In this document: positions 10,864 to 22,310 of the stretch, piece by piece
Numbering within the stretch: position 1 is the stretch's first letter
How the letters are laid out: every line of letters begins with the position of its first letter
DNA from: Buddleja alternifolia
Lineage: Eukaryota > Streptophyta > Magnoliopsida > Lamiales > Scrophulariaceae
Reading direction: 5' to 3'
Assembly (NCBI GenBank): GCA_019426215.1
Contig: CM033401.1
Span: forward strand, 20,279,134-20,343,133
Length of the DNA stretch: 64,000 nt
Position numbers and translations under genes: made by a program
Notes under the pieces: generated by a model
The model's input: only the letters and a program-made list of their open reading frames with translations
Databases searched by the model: none
Told to the model about the DNA's origin: nothing

Positions 10864-12519
10864 TACCACGCTAAAAGCTAAACGTGCTATGATAGCAAGT
10901 GCACTAGACGTGTGTAGTAATAAGTGGACAAAAAGTCCGGGTTGTCGAACCACAAGGACTTGAATTCTAGTTCATGATTTTCGATAAAAGATAAGACAAT
11001 TAAAGTAAGTGCAAGAAAAGATTAAACATTAAGAACCAAAGAGAAACGTACTATAGATTAAATCTCACGTATGATAAAATGACTAAGGCACATGCTACAA
11101 CCGAATTCTACTCGTCAATATATATGAGCTACTCTTCGAATTATTAGACTCCTATTGCTTTGGTGGAAACTCCTAAATTAACTATTACCCGATGTCTCGG
11201 CACATAATAATCCTATGATTAATTGACGGTTCTCTAATATGTCTATCCGAGAATCTAATCAAAAATCACGCATTAACGTTCTAGAGCTTCCCCGAACGAA
11301 TCCGGCTAACAACACCCGGGAATCTTTACCTATTTCTAGGGCAATCCCTCATTTGTTTCGGATGATGTGTAATTCTCTTGCACCCTAATCTATTTTCTCT
11401 CGAACACTAGATTAGGCAAGATAGCAAGCATATGGTGATCAAACACATGATTGGAATAAAAGCATAGAATTAACACACAAGCAATAGGAGAATTATACAA
11501 AGAGCAACTTCACATATATTGATTCATAAATTTGGCCTCACATGGCCTTAGTTCTACAATATTAGCCTCTCATCAAAGCCTTAAGAAAATCTAATACAAA
11601 CATATACATACTCATGGAAATAAACATGTAAATGCAAATAATTAAAACTCCCTCAATTGATTGATGATGGATCTTTGCTCTTGATCTTCAATCCTTAGCT
11701 CCTCTCTCTTTGTTCCCCTCCAAAAGTGATGAAGAAAATGGTGATGAATGATGATGAGTGAAAAGTGATGGCCAAAATGCCTCTCTCTCTCTCCTCTCCA
11801 AGATGTCTCGGTCAATTGCCCCTAGGATCCTTAAGAAGACCACCACAAATCAGCCCCTCATGTGTATGTCCCCCCTAGTGTCCCCTCCACTACTCTTAAA
11901 GTGAGTAGTATAAAATTCCCAAAGTAGATCTAGTAAGAAACATACTTATGACATCCCCCCCATACATGTGATGACCTCTTGGCTTTAAATGTTCCATTCC
12001 CCCATCAAATGATGATCTTTTGGCTGAAAGGAATCAAATCTCGGATGTGGCACGCCTAGGCGCGGGTTTTATGGCGCTCGGGCGCCCAAATCAGAATGTT
12101 GGGAGTATTTGCCTCTGTCTGGCGCAGTATTTGTATTTCCTTCATAACTCTCTCCACAAAACTCCGATTTGGATGATTCAAGTCCTCATTTGAAGCTAAC
12201 ACATAGTTCTACAACTTTGTAGAAGGAAACTTCATCCAATTCGGTCTCTAAACATACGGAAAAAGCGCTCGAACGTGGAAAGTGGTGCTGAAACGGCGCC
12301 CGGGCGTGGGCAAGATGGCGCCTAGGCGTAGGGGTGCATAGAAATTTGGCCTAAACTTGTTTTATACGTCATTTTTCATCCCGTTCTTTGATTGTATCCA
12401 TTTAAGACCTGAAATCACTTAATGCACGAATTAAACGCACATGTGGCAAGAATCAAGCGATAAATGAACCTAAGACATAACGCAAAGGGGCTTAAAAACA
12501 CGTAAAATGCCTCTTATCA
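10864..12519 (-). repeat. 3' LTR of Athila copy 2
   Basis: Ends CTCTTATCA before the purine tract. The left terminus reads TACCACGC where the other LTRs read TGACACGC, so the terminal TG is altered. It lacks single bases at many homopolymers relative to the other two LTRs, for example near 11007-11035, 11240 and 11408. Confidence 0.93.
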
Positions 12520-12534
12520 ACACCCCCACACTTA
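12520..12534 (-). other. Polypurine tract of Athila copy 2
   Basis: The minus strand reads TAAGTGTGGGGGTGT directly before the 3' LTR (TGATAAGAGG). It is preceded by CTCGAGGACGAGCAATTGA, an arrangement typical of plant Athila elements. It would prime plus-strand DNA synthesis. Confidence 0.8.
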
Positions 12535-14156
12535 TCAATTGCTCGTCCTCGAGCAATAAGAGTTCTAAGATAAGGAAACATCATCAATCAAAGAGAGAAA
12601 CAAAAAGAAAACTACCTAACTCACTTTCGTGGAGTAAACGGTTGCATTTAGCGAATGCAACAAGCCTTTGAACCTTTGAGTTACCTCAAAGGACGAGTTA
12701 TAGTCTCGTGAGGGTTTGCAGACGATATACCCACAAAATCGAAAGATTTTCAACCCCGATCACTCAACGTAAATTACAATGATTAATAGCACACAATGGT
12801 ATGAATTCATCTGTTTAAGCTCATATTACAAATATATACACATCACACATTTGCTCATGTTACGCCTTAACATTGAAAAGATCATCCTAAGGGTGTAGTG
12901 TAATAAATCTCAAGTATTATAGTCAAGTGGCATTCTTACCACTTTTCAAACATTAACCCCATATTTATCAACTTTTGATTATTCACATGGTACGAGAATT
13001 GAATACAACTTCATAGCCACTTAAAAATTTATCACTTCATTCCACTTTCGGATTTATCTTATGCACTTTCAACTCGAAACATTAGAGGCTAGACCATGTG
13101 CAATGTTTGATCCTCTTAGGCTTTCTATGACACCCGTGTAACGAGTTTTAGGCCAATAACTCCTAAACCAGATGGCTTTAGGGTATCAAATGTGGAGACA
13201 TTCCTAAGGGCTTAATCACTCGAGTGTCAAAGGCCACAAAATCAAACTAGGTCCTTATTCACTTAACACTTACATTGGCTTGAGCTTAGCTCAAATTAGC
13301 AAAATAGTACAGTATTCTAGGCATGGTGCTCTTCGCCCCCAGTATCTATTAAGCCTGACTTTTTTCAGTCATACCAATGTTCAACCTCTTTTTATTATTA
13401 TTAAGCACACGAAGTTAACGTTCTCAACTCATAACACATGTGAAAATTCTAAGTTGATATTTCCGGGATCAAGCCTTTAAGTGTTTCAAAATGATTGCCC
13501 ACTCAACTCCTCTACCTTCGATTTAGGTGCATATGTGAATCATCTTAAGGTTAATCTAGTCTAGTTAGGATCCCATAAGCAAGGAACGATGTGTATAGCC
13601 ATTAAAAACCAAATTGATAGAGAAAACATACCATGTATTCAAATTAACCATGCTCAATGCCTCAAGTGAAGGGTTGAAATTCTATCCAAAAAAAATAAAT
13701 TAAAATTGCACACATTTCACATGTAGAGGTACAGCACCCCCCAAACTTGACCAAACTTGGACCGAAATATGTAAAACATGAATCAACATGACTATAATGG
13801 ATCTAGTATACCCCCCACACTTATCATGAACATTGTCCCCAATGTTTGAAAAAGAAAAGGGCAAAGTACACGTCACCATAGGGAAGCTGAAAAGCAAACC
13901 CGAGTCCACTTAAGGCAATCAGTCCACGGATGGCAATCACTGTGTCGATCACTACATAGGTAAACAAATGCTAGCCATACAGAGCATCAACATTGGATAG
14001 AATAGAATAAAACAAAACGAGATAAACAAAAAAATGAGAAACATGCATGGAAGGAAACATCAAGCATCCAAACATCAAACATAAAATATCCAACATCCCA
14101 ACAAAAGATATCCAAAAAATAAAAAGAAACATGCATGGAAATAAAACAAGATAAGC
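12535..14156 (-). other. 3' untranslated region of Athila copy 2
   Basis: About 1.6 kb without a credible ORF, between the env-position ORF and the 3' LTR. It contains the internal purine-tract-like motif at 13807-13844. Positions 13596 onward match positions 1 onward of the window. Confidence 0.7.
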
Positions 14157-15462
14157 CTAATCGGTGGTGCCAAAACGGTCAATGTAATCCTCATCCTCGC
14201 CGCCGAGATCATCCAAATCAATCAACGGGCTACCCTCATCATTATGAGCCTCATCATCACCTCCGTCAGGAACGAGAGCACCTGACTCGTGCATATCTGC
14301 GGGCTGCTGAGGCGGGGGGTGGGGTAAGGTGGAGGAGCAGAATAATCAAACGGCCCCCAACCGACAAACGCATCATGCTCTACAAAAAGCTGACGGAAAT
14401 AAGCACAAGTGTCGGACATGACCACCCTCATCTCATCTCGCAACTCCTCCCTCAATTCATCCTTTAATTGTCTAATGGCGGCGGCATCCATAGGTGGAAA
14501 CTGTGGGGAGCTAGTAGACTGGGATGAAGATGGGCGAGGCCTCTTTGAAGTAGCTGGTGGTGGAGGAGCCTGGGAGTCGTCATCTACCACGGTGAGATAA
14601 GAACCAGGAAGCTCAGTACGCTCCAAAGGAAATGTGGGAACCTTAGCCGCCTTGCATAAAGCTGTGATCAGTGACGGGAGAATGATGGGAATCTTCCGAG
14701 TGGGACCTTCTCCCTTTTGCTTAGCCAATTCTTTGTTAATCAATGGCCCTAACTCATTCTTCAACTTTCTAAAGTGGTCCGTCAAAGACTTGTGGATTAC
14801 CCGGCAAAGTCCACAGCTTTCTTGGACATAATAGCGTAGATGAGGGTGGCCCGTTCCTTGTTTGCCTCTGATCGATTGGTACTCGGCATTAAATTGAATC
14901 GGATGAAGTCGAGCCAGAAAGCAGCCTCGGGTAATAGAGCCCTACGGGGGACATGAGCTTCTCCGGGTACCCATTCCCACCCCTCTCGGCCAATAACCTG
15001 CAAAATATCCGACAGGCTAACTCGGAGGCGCCCTGCATTGTAAAGAGTGGTGAACTCGCATGTCTGAGGGGTCGGGGTGCCTATGCTCTCCCTAATCTGT
15101 CTCAACTCATAATTGACATGTTTGCCCCGGACCAAAAGGGTAGTCCCCAGCCATCCTCGTGTCTCAATCTCATCATAAACCCCGGAGCTGAAGAATTCCA
15201 GAACCCAAGGAAGATGAATGGCCTCGGGCTTTTGACAAAAAAACTGTAAGCGATGAAATTGTATCAATTCGTGCACAGAGGGCTGTCCCCGGGTGGTTAA
15301 ATAGTGCTCCTTAATAAGGGTGCGGGGGGTGCTCAAACTCTGACACATAATTTGGACTTGGGGGTTTTCAAAACGGGTATTATCGGGAGTCTCGGGCTCA
15401 TTAGAGGAACCCTCACCCACTTTTTTCTTACCCTTGGACGGTCTGTTGGTAGTTCTCGTCAT
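14157..15462 (-). pseudogene. env-position ORF of Athila copy 2
   Basis: Same third ORF as at 568-1874. It starts MTRTTNRPSKG at 15462 and is open to about 14797. A short G run (CCCGG at 14801-14805, one G fewer than copy 1) then shifts the frame. The rest is read from 14785 to 14222, and another G-run difference near 14312-14329 changes the C-terminus. Copy 1 is open across the first break and copy 2 across the break of copy 1. This complementary pattern suggests consensus errors rather than decay. The protein's role is unknown. Confidence 0.65.
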
Positions 15463-15489
15463 TTGCAACAACAATTATCAACTTCTTAA

Positions 15490-15857
15490 CTACTCAAATC
15501 AACCCAAATGTAACCAACCAAATACAACAATCTTCAACGCCCAACACACACCAAAATCAGAGCAACCCACTCTTGGCAACAATCCACAAATTCAATTTCA
15601 ACCCACAAATTGATAATAACCCACGGATTTAGCAACAATAGACCATCCAATTCAACAACATCAACCCCCAATTTTTGATTACAACCCACAAATTCAATTT
15701 CAACCCACAAATTCAATTTCAAGCTCTCAAATGCAATAACAACAAAAAATTCAATCTACAATCGGCCAATGCCCCAATTAATCCTCAATATATAACGCAA
15801 GGCACCTACGCGTCGGCTATGAATCGGAAATGGAAGAAGGGTAAAGCCAAAACTCAC
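15490..15857 (-). other. Candidate leader intron upstream of the env-position ORF, copy 2
   Basis: Same donor (AAAAG|GTGAGT) and acceptor (GAGTAG) as in copy 1, 368 nt apart. Both sites are kept in both copies, although the copies differ at other points nearby. Confidence 0.4.
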
Positions 15858-16052
15858 CTTTTATCCCCAAAATTTTCGCACCGAGTCGATGTGAAAGACG
15901 AGCCTCTTGTGCAACGAATGATGTTGATGGAAGTGGCGGTGAAATCCGGTGGAAATGGCCGGAAATGTTGAGGAAATCGCCGGAATTCGAGTGGGAGAGG
16001 AGTTGTGAAGATTTTGGGGAATTTTGACCGTTTTTGACCCACATATTTGTTA

Positions 16053-16471
16053 AATTCAGAATCGGGCGCCTAGGCGCGCGTGTTTGGGCGCCTAGGCGCG
16101 CGACACAACTTACCTGGATTCCTTTGGGTGGTAATGCCCGCGCCTAGGCGGGCGTTTCTCGGCGCCTGGGCGCGCCTTTCAGAATCGGGCGCCTAGGCGC
16201 CTGATTTCTCGGCGCTTGGCGCCCCTTTCAGAATCGGGCACCTAGGCGCCTGATTTCTCGGCGCCTGGGTGCCCCTTTCAGAATCGGGCGCCTAGGCGCC
16301 TGATTTCTCGGCGCCTGGGCGCCCTTTCAGAATCGGGCGCCTAGGCGCCTGATTTCTCGGCGCTGGGCGCCCCTTTCAGAATCGGGCGCCTAGGCGCCTG
16401 ATTTCTCGGCGCTGGGCGCCCCTTTCAGAATCGGCGCCTAGGCGCCTGATTTCTCGGCGCCTGGGCGCCCA
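16053..16471. repeat. GC-rich 50 bp tandem array with palindromic core, copy 2
   Basis: Homologous to the array at 2461-2890, with the same number of units. Several units here are one base short (CTTGGCGCC, GCGCTGGGCGCC, GGGCGCCCTTTC), again at homopolymers or GC repeats. The palindrome GGCGCCTAGGCGCC is kept in most units. Confidence 0.93.
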
Positions 16472-16680
16472 GTTCTGAATAGTTTTGTAATGAATTTCAT
16501 TTCCTGTTTCAAAAGGGAAGAGACAAAACACTTAAAACACAAACTAACAAAGATGTAAGGTTAGAAAATAAAGCAACAAACGGAATAATAAGGGAAAAAG
16601 AAAAGGAAACGGAAAGAAAACATGGGTTGCCTCCCAAGAAGCGCTAGTTTAGAGTCATTAGCTCGACTGAAAGCGAAGAA

Positions 16681-17910
16681 TCACGAAGGGTCCGCGAGGA
16701 TGAAGGACTCTTTGTCTCTTGGCCCATCCATCCCTAAGTAAGGTTTTAGACGTTGAGCGTTGACCAAGAAAGTATGTCCTTTATCTGTTGTAAGCTCGAC
16801 GGCGCCGGATGGATAGACCTGGGAAATCAAAAATGGTCCCGACCATCGAGACTTAAGCTTCCCGGGAAGAGTCGGAGTCGAGAGTTGTATAGCAACACCC
16901 GCTCTCCCTTGTGGAATTCCCGGGGGAGAATATGTTTGTCATGCCACATTTTGGTCCGCTCCTTATAGAGTTTTGCGTTCTCATAGGCAAGATGACGCCA
17001 TTCTTCGAGTTCGTTGAGTTGTAGCAAACGTTGTGTACCTACACTTTGAGAGTCAAAATTTAGAAACTTAATGGCCCAATAAGCACGATGCTCGAGTTCA
17101 ACGGGCAAGTGACATGTTTTACCAAAAACAAGACGATACGGGGACATGCCAATTGGGGTTTTATAGGCGGTCCGATAAGCCCAAAGAGCATCATCCAATT
17201 TAAGGGACCAATCCTTTCTTGATGCGTTGACCGTTTTTTCTAAAATACGCTTAATCTCCCTATTCGAGACCTCCACTTGGCCACTAGTTTGTGGGTGGTA
17301 TGGGGTCGAAATTTTATGCTTCACCCCGTACTTGGTCAATAAAAGTTCAAACTGCCTGTTGCAGAAGTGGGTGCCCCCGTCACTAATGATGGCTCGGGGA
17401 GTTCCAAATCGAGTAAAAATATGTTTCTTCAGAAAACGAGTGACAACCCGAGCATCATTAGTAGGCAAGGCCACGGCTTCCACCCATTTGGAGACATAGT
17501 CTACCGCAACAAGGATATATTTATTTGAACAAGAACTGGGGAAAGGGCCCATGAAATCCACACCCCATACATCAAACAACTCACACTCTAACATGCTATT
17601 TAAGGGCGTTTCATGATGTTTAGAGATGTTCCCCATTCGTTGACAGCGATCACAAGATTTGACATAATGATGTGCATCTTTAACAAGAGTAGGCCAGAAG
17701 AAACCTGATTGGAGGATCTTAGCTACCGTTTTGGAAGGCCCAAAATGGCCACCTACCGCCATATCATGACAATGAGATAGGATAGCATGCACGTCCGTTT
17801 CGGGTATGCAACGTCGAATTAAACCATCTGCACAAACTTTGAATAAAAAGGGTTCGTCCCAAAGATATTGCTTTACATCAGATAGAAATTTCTTCTTTTG
17901 ATGAAAAGTG
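16681..17910 (-). pseudogene. Integrase part of pol, Athila copy 2
   Basis: Continuation of pol in another frame after the 1447-codon ORF. The frame from about 17900 to 16827 carries the HHCC zinc site ([10 protein letters not shown] ... CDRCQ) and the catalytic D, D and E in [16 protein letters not shown] and [10 protein letters not shown] base change in a C/G run at 16861-16866 shifts the last part, and the chromatin-side C-terminus ([10 protein letters not shown]) is in the next frame, ending at 16681. The break from RNase H to integrase at 17916-17921 is identical in copy 1. Integrase would insert the cDNA into host chromatin. Confidence 0.8.
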
Positions 17911-20900
17911 ATATCCGGGGAAGACGGCCCGTGACAATGTAATTGGCAAAGTTAGCATACCAAGGTGAAATTTTTTCAGAAATAGCAAGGAGGTGTTCAT
18001 CTGGGAATTCCTCACGAATTGGTGTCTCATCTAACGGATCATTCACTAGCTCTAATCGTGAGAGGTGGTCGGCTACTACATTTTCGGTGCCTTTCTTGTC
18101 TTTTATCTCTAAATCAAATTCTTGGAGTAACAAAATCCACCTAAGGAGTCTTGGTTTAGCATCTTTCTTGGCAAGCAAATATTTTAAAGCCGAATGATCG
18201 GTGTAAACTATCACTTTGTTTAGCACGAGGTAAGAGTGGAATTTATCGAATGCAAAGACTATGGCGAGTAATTCTTTTTCCGTGGTGGCATAATTCAATT
18301 GTGCGTCGTTAAGAGTTTTACTAGCATAGTAAATGGTTCGAAATACCTTTTCCTTCCTTTGGCCAAGGACCGCTCCAACCGCGGTGTCACTCGCATCACA
18401 CATCAATTCGAATGGTAAGCTCCAATCGGGGGATGACATGATAGGGGCGGAAACTAAGCGTTCCTTCAAATCAAGAAAGGCCTGCATACAAGAAGAATTG
18501 AAATCAAAAGGTGCATCTTTAACAAGCAAATTAGACAACGGTTTCGCAATTTTAGAGAAATTCAAGATGAATCGCCTATAGAAACCAGCATGCCCGAGAA
18601 AACTCCTAACAGCTTTTACCGATGTGGGTGGGGGAAGTTTTTCAATGACCTCAATCTTGGCTTGGTCCACTTCGATCCCTTTTTGAGAGATCTTGTGGCC
18701 AAGTACAATCCCCTCTCGGACCATTAAATGGCATTTTTCCCAATTCAAAACAAGGTTGGTTTCTTCACAACGTTTAAGCACAACATTTAGATGAGCAAGA
18801 CAAATATCAAAAGTTGTTCCGAAAACAGAAAAGTCATCCATAAAAATTTCAAGGAAATCTTCAACCATATCATGAAAAATAGCCATCATGCATCTTTGAA
18901 AAGTGGCCGGGGCATTACACAAGCCAAATGGCATCCTTCTATAAGCAAATGTGCCATAAGGACAAGTGAAAGTGGTTTTCTCTTGGTCCTCAGGATCTAT
19001 GGCAATTTGATTATAGCCGGAGTAACCATCTAGAAAACAATAGAAATCATGCCCGGCTAATCGTTCAAGCATTTGGTCAATAAAGGGGAGGGGGAAATGA
19101 TCCTTACGTGTGGCATCATTCAACTTACGGTAATCTATACATACACGCCACCCACTAATTATACGAGTTGGGATAAGCTCATTATTCGCATTCTCAATTA
19201 CCGTTATTCCCCCTTTCTTAGGCACCACTTGGGTAGGGCTCACCCACGCACTATCAGAAATAGGATAGATTATACCTGAGTCGAGCAGTTTAATCACTTC
19301 CTTCTTGACTACCTCTTGGATTTGTGGGTTTGATCTCCTTTGGGGTTGGCGTGTAGGCTTGGTGGAGTCCTCCATAAGTATTTTGTGCATACATATCGCT
19401 GGACTAATGCCTTTGATGTCCGCAAGTTTCCACCCAAAAGCCCGTTTGTGAGATCTCAACACCGTCATTAATTGCTCTTCTTGTGATCCTGAAAGAGATG
19501 AGGAAATGATCAATGGGAGTGTCTCGTCATCGTTCAAGTACACATATTTAAGGTGGGAGGGGAGGGGTTTGAGTTCGAGAGAGGGGGGTTCTTCAATAGA
19601 TGGGCGAGGTGATCCTGACAATGATCTATCAACTTTGATGAATCCTCCCGAATGAGAGGAAGATTTGTACTCCAAGCTTAGAACCTTTTCCACTAGATCA
19701 TCTTTCTCCGAGTCCACTTGCATGGATTTCATAAGACTCTGTTCGAGAGAATTTTCAATTGTATTGTCCTGTAAATACTCAACAATCAAATGGTCAAATG
19801 TATCAATTCGATAACACGAGTCATGATCAAAAGGATGTTTAAGGACTTTGTAAACATCAAAGGTAACTTTGTCATCGCCCACATTCAAGGTAAGCTTACC
19901 ATTAGCAATGTCAATTACCGCCTTACCCGTGGCTAGGAATGGTCTCCCTAGGATTAATGGTACTTCCACATCCTCTTCCATGTCGAGTACTACGAAATCA
20001 ACGGGAAAATAAAACTTGTCGACTTGGACAATAACGTCTTCGATTATCCCCTTGGGCCTCTTGATCGATCGGTCGGCTAGTTGAAGGCTCATTGAGGTCG
20101 GCTTGGGATTTCCAAGGCCTAGCTTTTTAAACAGTGAGTATGGAAGAAGATTGATGCTGGCCCCCGAGTCACATAACACCTTCTTGAATGATAAGGATCC
20201 AATTGTGCATGGGATTGTGAGACTCCCGGGATCTTGGAGCTTAGTTGGCAATTTATTGAGTAATACGGCGGAGCATTCTTCCGTGAGGCACACCGTCTCA
20301 TTCTCTTCCCACTTCTGCTTGTTGGAGAGTATGTCCTTGAAGAACTTCACATAATTCGGCATTTGGAGGATGGCGTCAATAAACGGAATATTAATTCTCA
20401 CTTCCCGAAGGATTGCCAAAATTCGAAGAAAGCTCGGATCCATCTCCTTTTTCTTCTTTTTGTGAGCATTTGGGAAGGGGAGACGAACTTCGATAGGGGG
20501 AGAAAGCGTTGGATTAGACGGATGAAAACCTACAGAAACAGTGGGCGGCGCCTGGGCGCGTGTATCGGCGCCTAGGCGCGGATCTTCTGGCGCCTGGGCG
20601 TGCATATCTGGGCGCTCGGGCGCGGGATGCAGAGAGTTTGCATCTGGCAGGTTTGTGGTTGGCGCCTGGGCGCGTGTATTGGCGCCTAGGCGCGGATCTG
20701 CTGGCACAAAAACAGTGGGCGGCGCCTGGGCGCGTGTATCGGCGCCTAGGCGCGGATCTGCTGGCGCCTGGGCGTGCATGTCTGGGCGCTCGGGCGCGGA
20801 TGTACTGGCAGTGTCATTTTCCAATTGTTTGCCACTTCTCAAGGCTATGGCATTGCATTGGGCCTTCGGGTTCTTTTCCGTGTCGCTTGGGAGAGTCCCC

Positions 20901-22165
20901 GGGGCTCTACCGTTAACCGCATTAGAAAGTTGCCCTACTTGTGTTCGCAAATCCTTCATCTCCATACACATATCCTTTATCATATTCCGAAGTTCGTTGA
21001 AAGATGTATCGGACTTTTTCATGTGAGCATCCAGTTTCTCATCGATTGTGGGAGGTCGCATTTGCACTTGACCTTGACCTTGTCCATTGAAATTGCCTTG
21101 CCTCGGGGGTGGGTTATTGAAGGGTGGTCGTGGAGCTTGATAGATCCCCGGTTGTGCGTTCTGTGCGGGGTTGGGCCTTTTTGGAAAATTCTCGGGTATA
21201 TGAAAGTTCACCCGAGGTTTATTTTGATTCCCCACATAATTAACATTGCCAACCTCCGGTTCCAAGAGTACTACTTCCTCAACTACTTCCTCAATACAAG
21301 CAACCTTTTTAGAGGATGAGGCCTCTTCATCGTCGGGGTAAAGCTCGTCTTCTCGGGCCAACTGTTCGACTTTGTCCCATACACTTTGACAATCTAACCC
21401 AAGGAGATCTCCTCCCGCACCCGCGTTGAGTCTATGCCGAATACGTGACCTAACCCCATCATAGAAATGGAGTACTTGTTCATTCAACCCAAAATTATGA
21501 TCGGGACATTTACGGAGCATGCCCTTATATCTAGCCCAAGCCTCGGCTAAAGATTCATTGCTCCTTTGCCTAAACCCTTTTATATTACTCCGTAGCTCAT
21601 TTATTTTTGAGGGTGGAAAGAATTTATTTAAAAAGGCATCGACCAACTCACTCCATGTTGTAATAGATTGTGGAGGTAAGGATTTGTACCATGTTGTCGC
21701 CCTATCCTTCAATGAGAAATGGAAGACTCTTAGACGAATCGCATCAAGATCACGTGGGTGATATTGAATGGTCACAAGAGCCTCATCTATGGTTTCCAAA
21801 TGAGCGTGTGGTGATTCGTGTGGTTCTCCATAGAAAGGATCTCCTTGCACCATATTAAAAATGTGAGCCGGAATGTGGTAGTTTGGTGTGAAGAAATTAG
21901 GCACGACTACGGGCCCCGGAATGGTATGGACCCTAGGTGGTAAGCTACCCCGAACCGACGGGAGTTGTGGAGGAGGTACCGCTTGCATGGCTTGTAGAAC
22001 ACCTTGTAACCACTCCCTAGTTTCCGGTGAGTTCATGTCCGGGAAATTTCCATTTGGGTTTTGGTTGAGATTATTGGCCATTTCTCTTGCTCGCCTACTA
22101 GTCCTAAGAACTCGTTCAATTTCGGGCTCCAACTCGTATAGAGGCTTGCTTGAGGAGCGGGTCAT
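17873..22165 (-). CDS. gag-protease-RT-RNase H polyprotein, Athila copy 2
   Basis: Long open frame (1447 codons from the first Met at 22216; the likelier start is MTRSSSKP at 22165). Residue numbers count from 22216. Gag core is at about 100-300 (with WYKSLPPQ and WARYKGML). A Pro/Ala/Arg repeat region is at about 468-560. Protease has CDSGAS near 680. RT has [11 protein letters not shown] and the FMDD box near 1123. RNase H begins at MCDASDT near 1277. No CCHC zinc knuckle is seen in Gag, which is unusual for a nucleocapsid. The frame ends at 17873 after a shift that leaves the integrase out of frame. Translation products would form virus-like particles and copy the element RNA. Confidence 0.92.
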   Translation of the reverse strand: MTRSSSKPLYELEPEIERVLRTSRRAREMANNLNQNPNGNFPDMNSPETREWLQGVLQAMQAVPPPQLPSVRGSLPPRVHTIPGPVVVPNFFTPNYHIPAHIFNMVQGDPFYGEPHESPHAHLETIDEALVTIQYHPRDLDAIRLRVFHFSLKDRATTWYKSLPPQSITTWSELVDAFLNKFFPPSKINELRSNIKGFRQRSNESLAEAWARYKGMLRKCPDHNFGLNEQVLHFYDGVRSRIRHRLNAGAGGDLLGLDCQSVWDKVEQLAREDELYPDDEEASSSKKVACIEEVVEEVVLLEPEVGNVNYVGNQNKPRVNFHIPENFPKRPNPAQNAQPGIYQAPRPPFNNPPPRQGNFNGQGQGQVQMRPPTIDEKLDAHMKKSDTSFNELRNMIKDMCMEMKDLRTQVGQLSNAVNGRAPGTLPSDTEKNPKAQCNAIALRSGKQLENDTASTSAPERPDMHAQAPADPRLGADTRAQAPPTVFVPADPRLGANTRAQAPTTNLPDANSLHPAPERPDMHAQAPEDPRLGADTRAQAPPTVSVGFHPSNPTLSPPIEVRLPFPNAHKKKKKEMDPSFLRILAILREVRINIPFIDAILQMPNYVKFFKDILSNKQKWEENETVCLTEECSAVLLNKLPTKLQDPGSLTIPCTIGSLSFKKVLCDSGASINLLPYSLFKKLGLGNPKPTSMSLQLADRSIKRPKGIIEDVIVQVDKFYFPVDFVVLDMEEDVEVPLILGRPFLATGKAVIDIANGKLTLNVGDDKVTFDVYKVLKHPFDHDSCYRIDTFDHLIVEYLQDNTIENSLEQSLMKSMQVDSEKDDLVEKVLSLEYKSSSHSGGFIKVDRSLSGSPRPSIEEPPSLELKPLPSHLKYVYLNDDETLPLIISSSLSGSQEEQLMTVLRSHKRAFGWKLADIKGISPAICMHKILMEDSTKPTRQPQRRSNPQIQEVVKKEVIKLLDSGIIYPISDSAWVSPTQVVPKKGGITVIENANNELIPTRIISGWRVCIDYRKLNDATRKDHFPLPFIDQMLERLAGHDFYCFLDGYSGYNQIAIDPEDQEKTTFTCPYGTFAYRRMPFGLCNAPATFQRCMMAIFHDMVEDFLEIFMDDFSVFGTTFDICLAHLNVVLKRCEETNLVLNWEKCHLMVREGIVLGHKISQKGIEVDQAKIEVIEKLPPPTSVKAVRSFLGHAGFYRRFILNFSKIAKPLSNLLVKDAPFDFNSSCMQAFLDLKERLVSAPIMSSPDWSLPFELMCDASDTAVGAVLGQRKEKVFRTIYYASKTLNDAQLNYATTEKELLAIVFAFDKFHSYLVLNKVIVYTDHSALKYLLAKKDAKPRLLRWILLLQEFDLEIKDKKGTENVVADHLSRLELVNDPLDETPIREEFPDEHLLAISEKISPWYANFANYIVTGRLPRISLFIKRRNFYLM
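20541..20810. repeat. Palindromic GC repeats inside gag, copy 2
   Basis: Identical in layout to 6957-7226. It has GGCGCCTAGGCGCG and GGCGCCTGGGCGCG blocks and encodes two long repeats of the [11 protein letters not shown]...[13 protein letters not shown] type. Confidence 0.9.
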
Positions 22166-22287
22166 GCACCTCAAGAACCTAACAATTAAATACAAGAACA
22201 AAATTAGACTAATCACGAAAATAAAAGAAAATCAAGAAATGAACGAAAACTAAGAATTATTAAAAATGTAAACTAAAATAAACAAGT

Positions 22288-22304
22288 CCCCGGCAACGGC
22301 GCCA
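22288..22304 (-). other. Primer-binding site (tRNA-Asp), copy 2
   Basis: The plus strand reads CCCCGGCAACGGCGCCA, the 3' end of plant tRNA-Asp. It lies 6 bp from the inner end of the 5' LTR. Confidence 0.87.
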
Positions 22305-22310
22305 AAAACT

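Noticed and set aside
17873..17925. Programmed ribosomal frameshift between RNase H and integrase
   Set aside because: No slippery heptamer or pseudoknot is apparent, and the position is a homopolymer where this assembly often errs. It is kept only as a shared frameshift.
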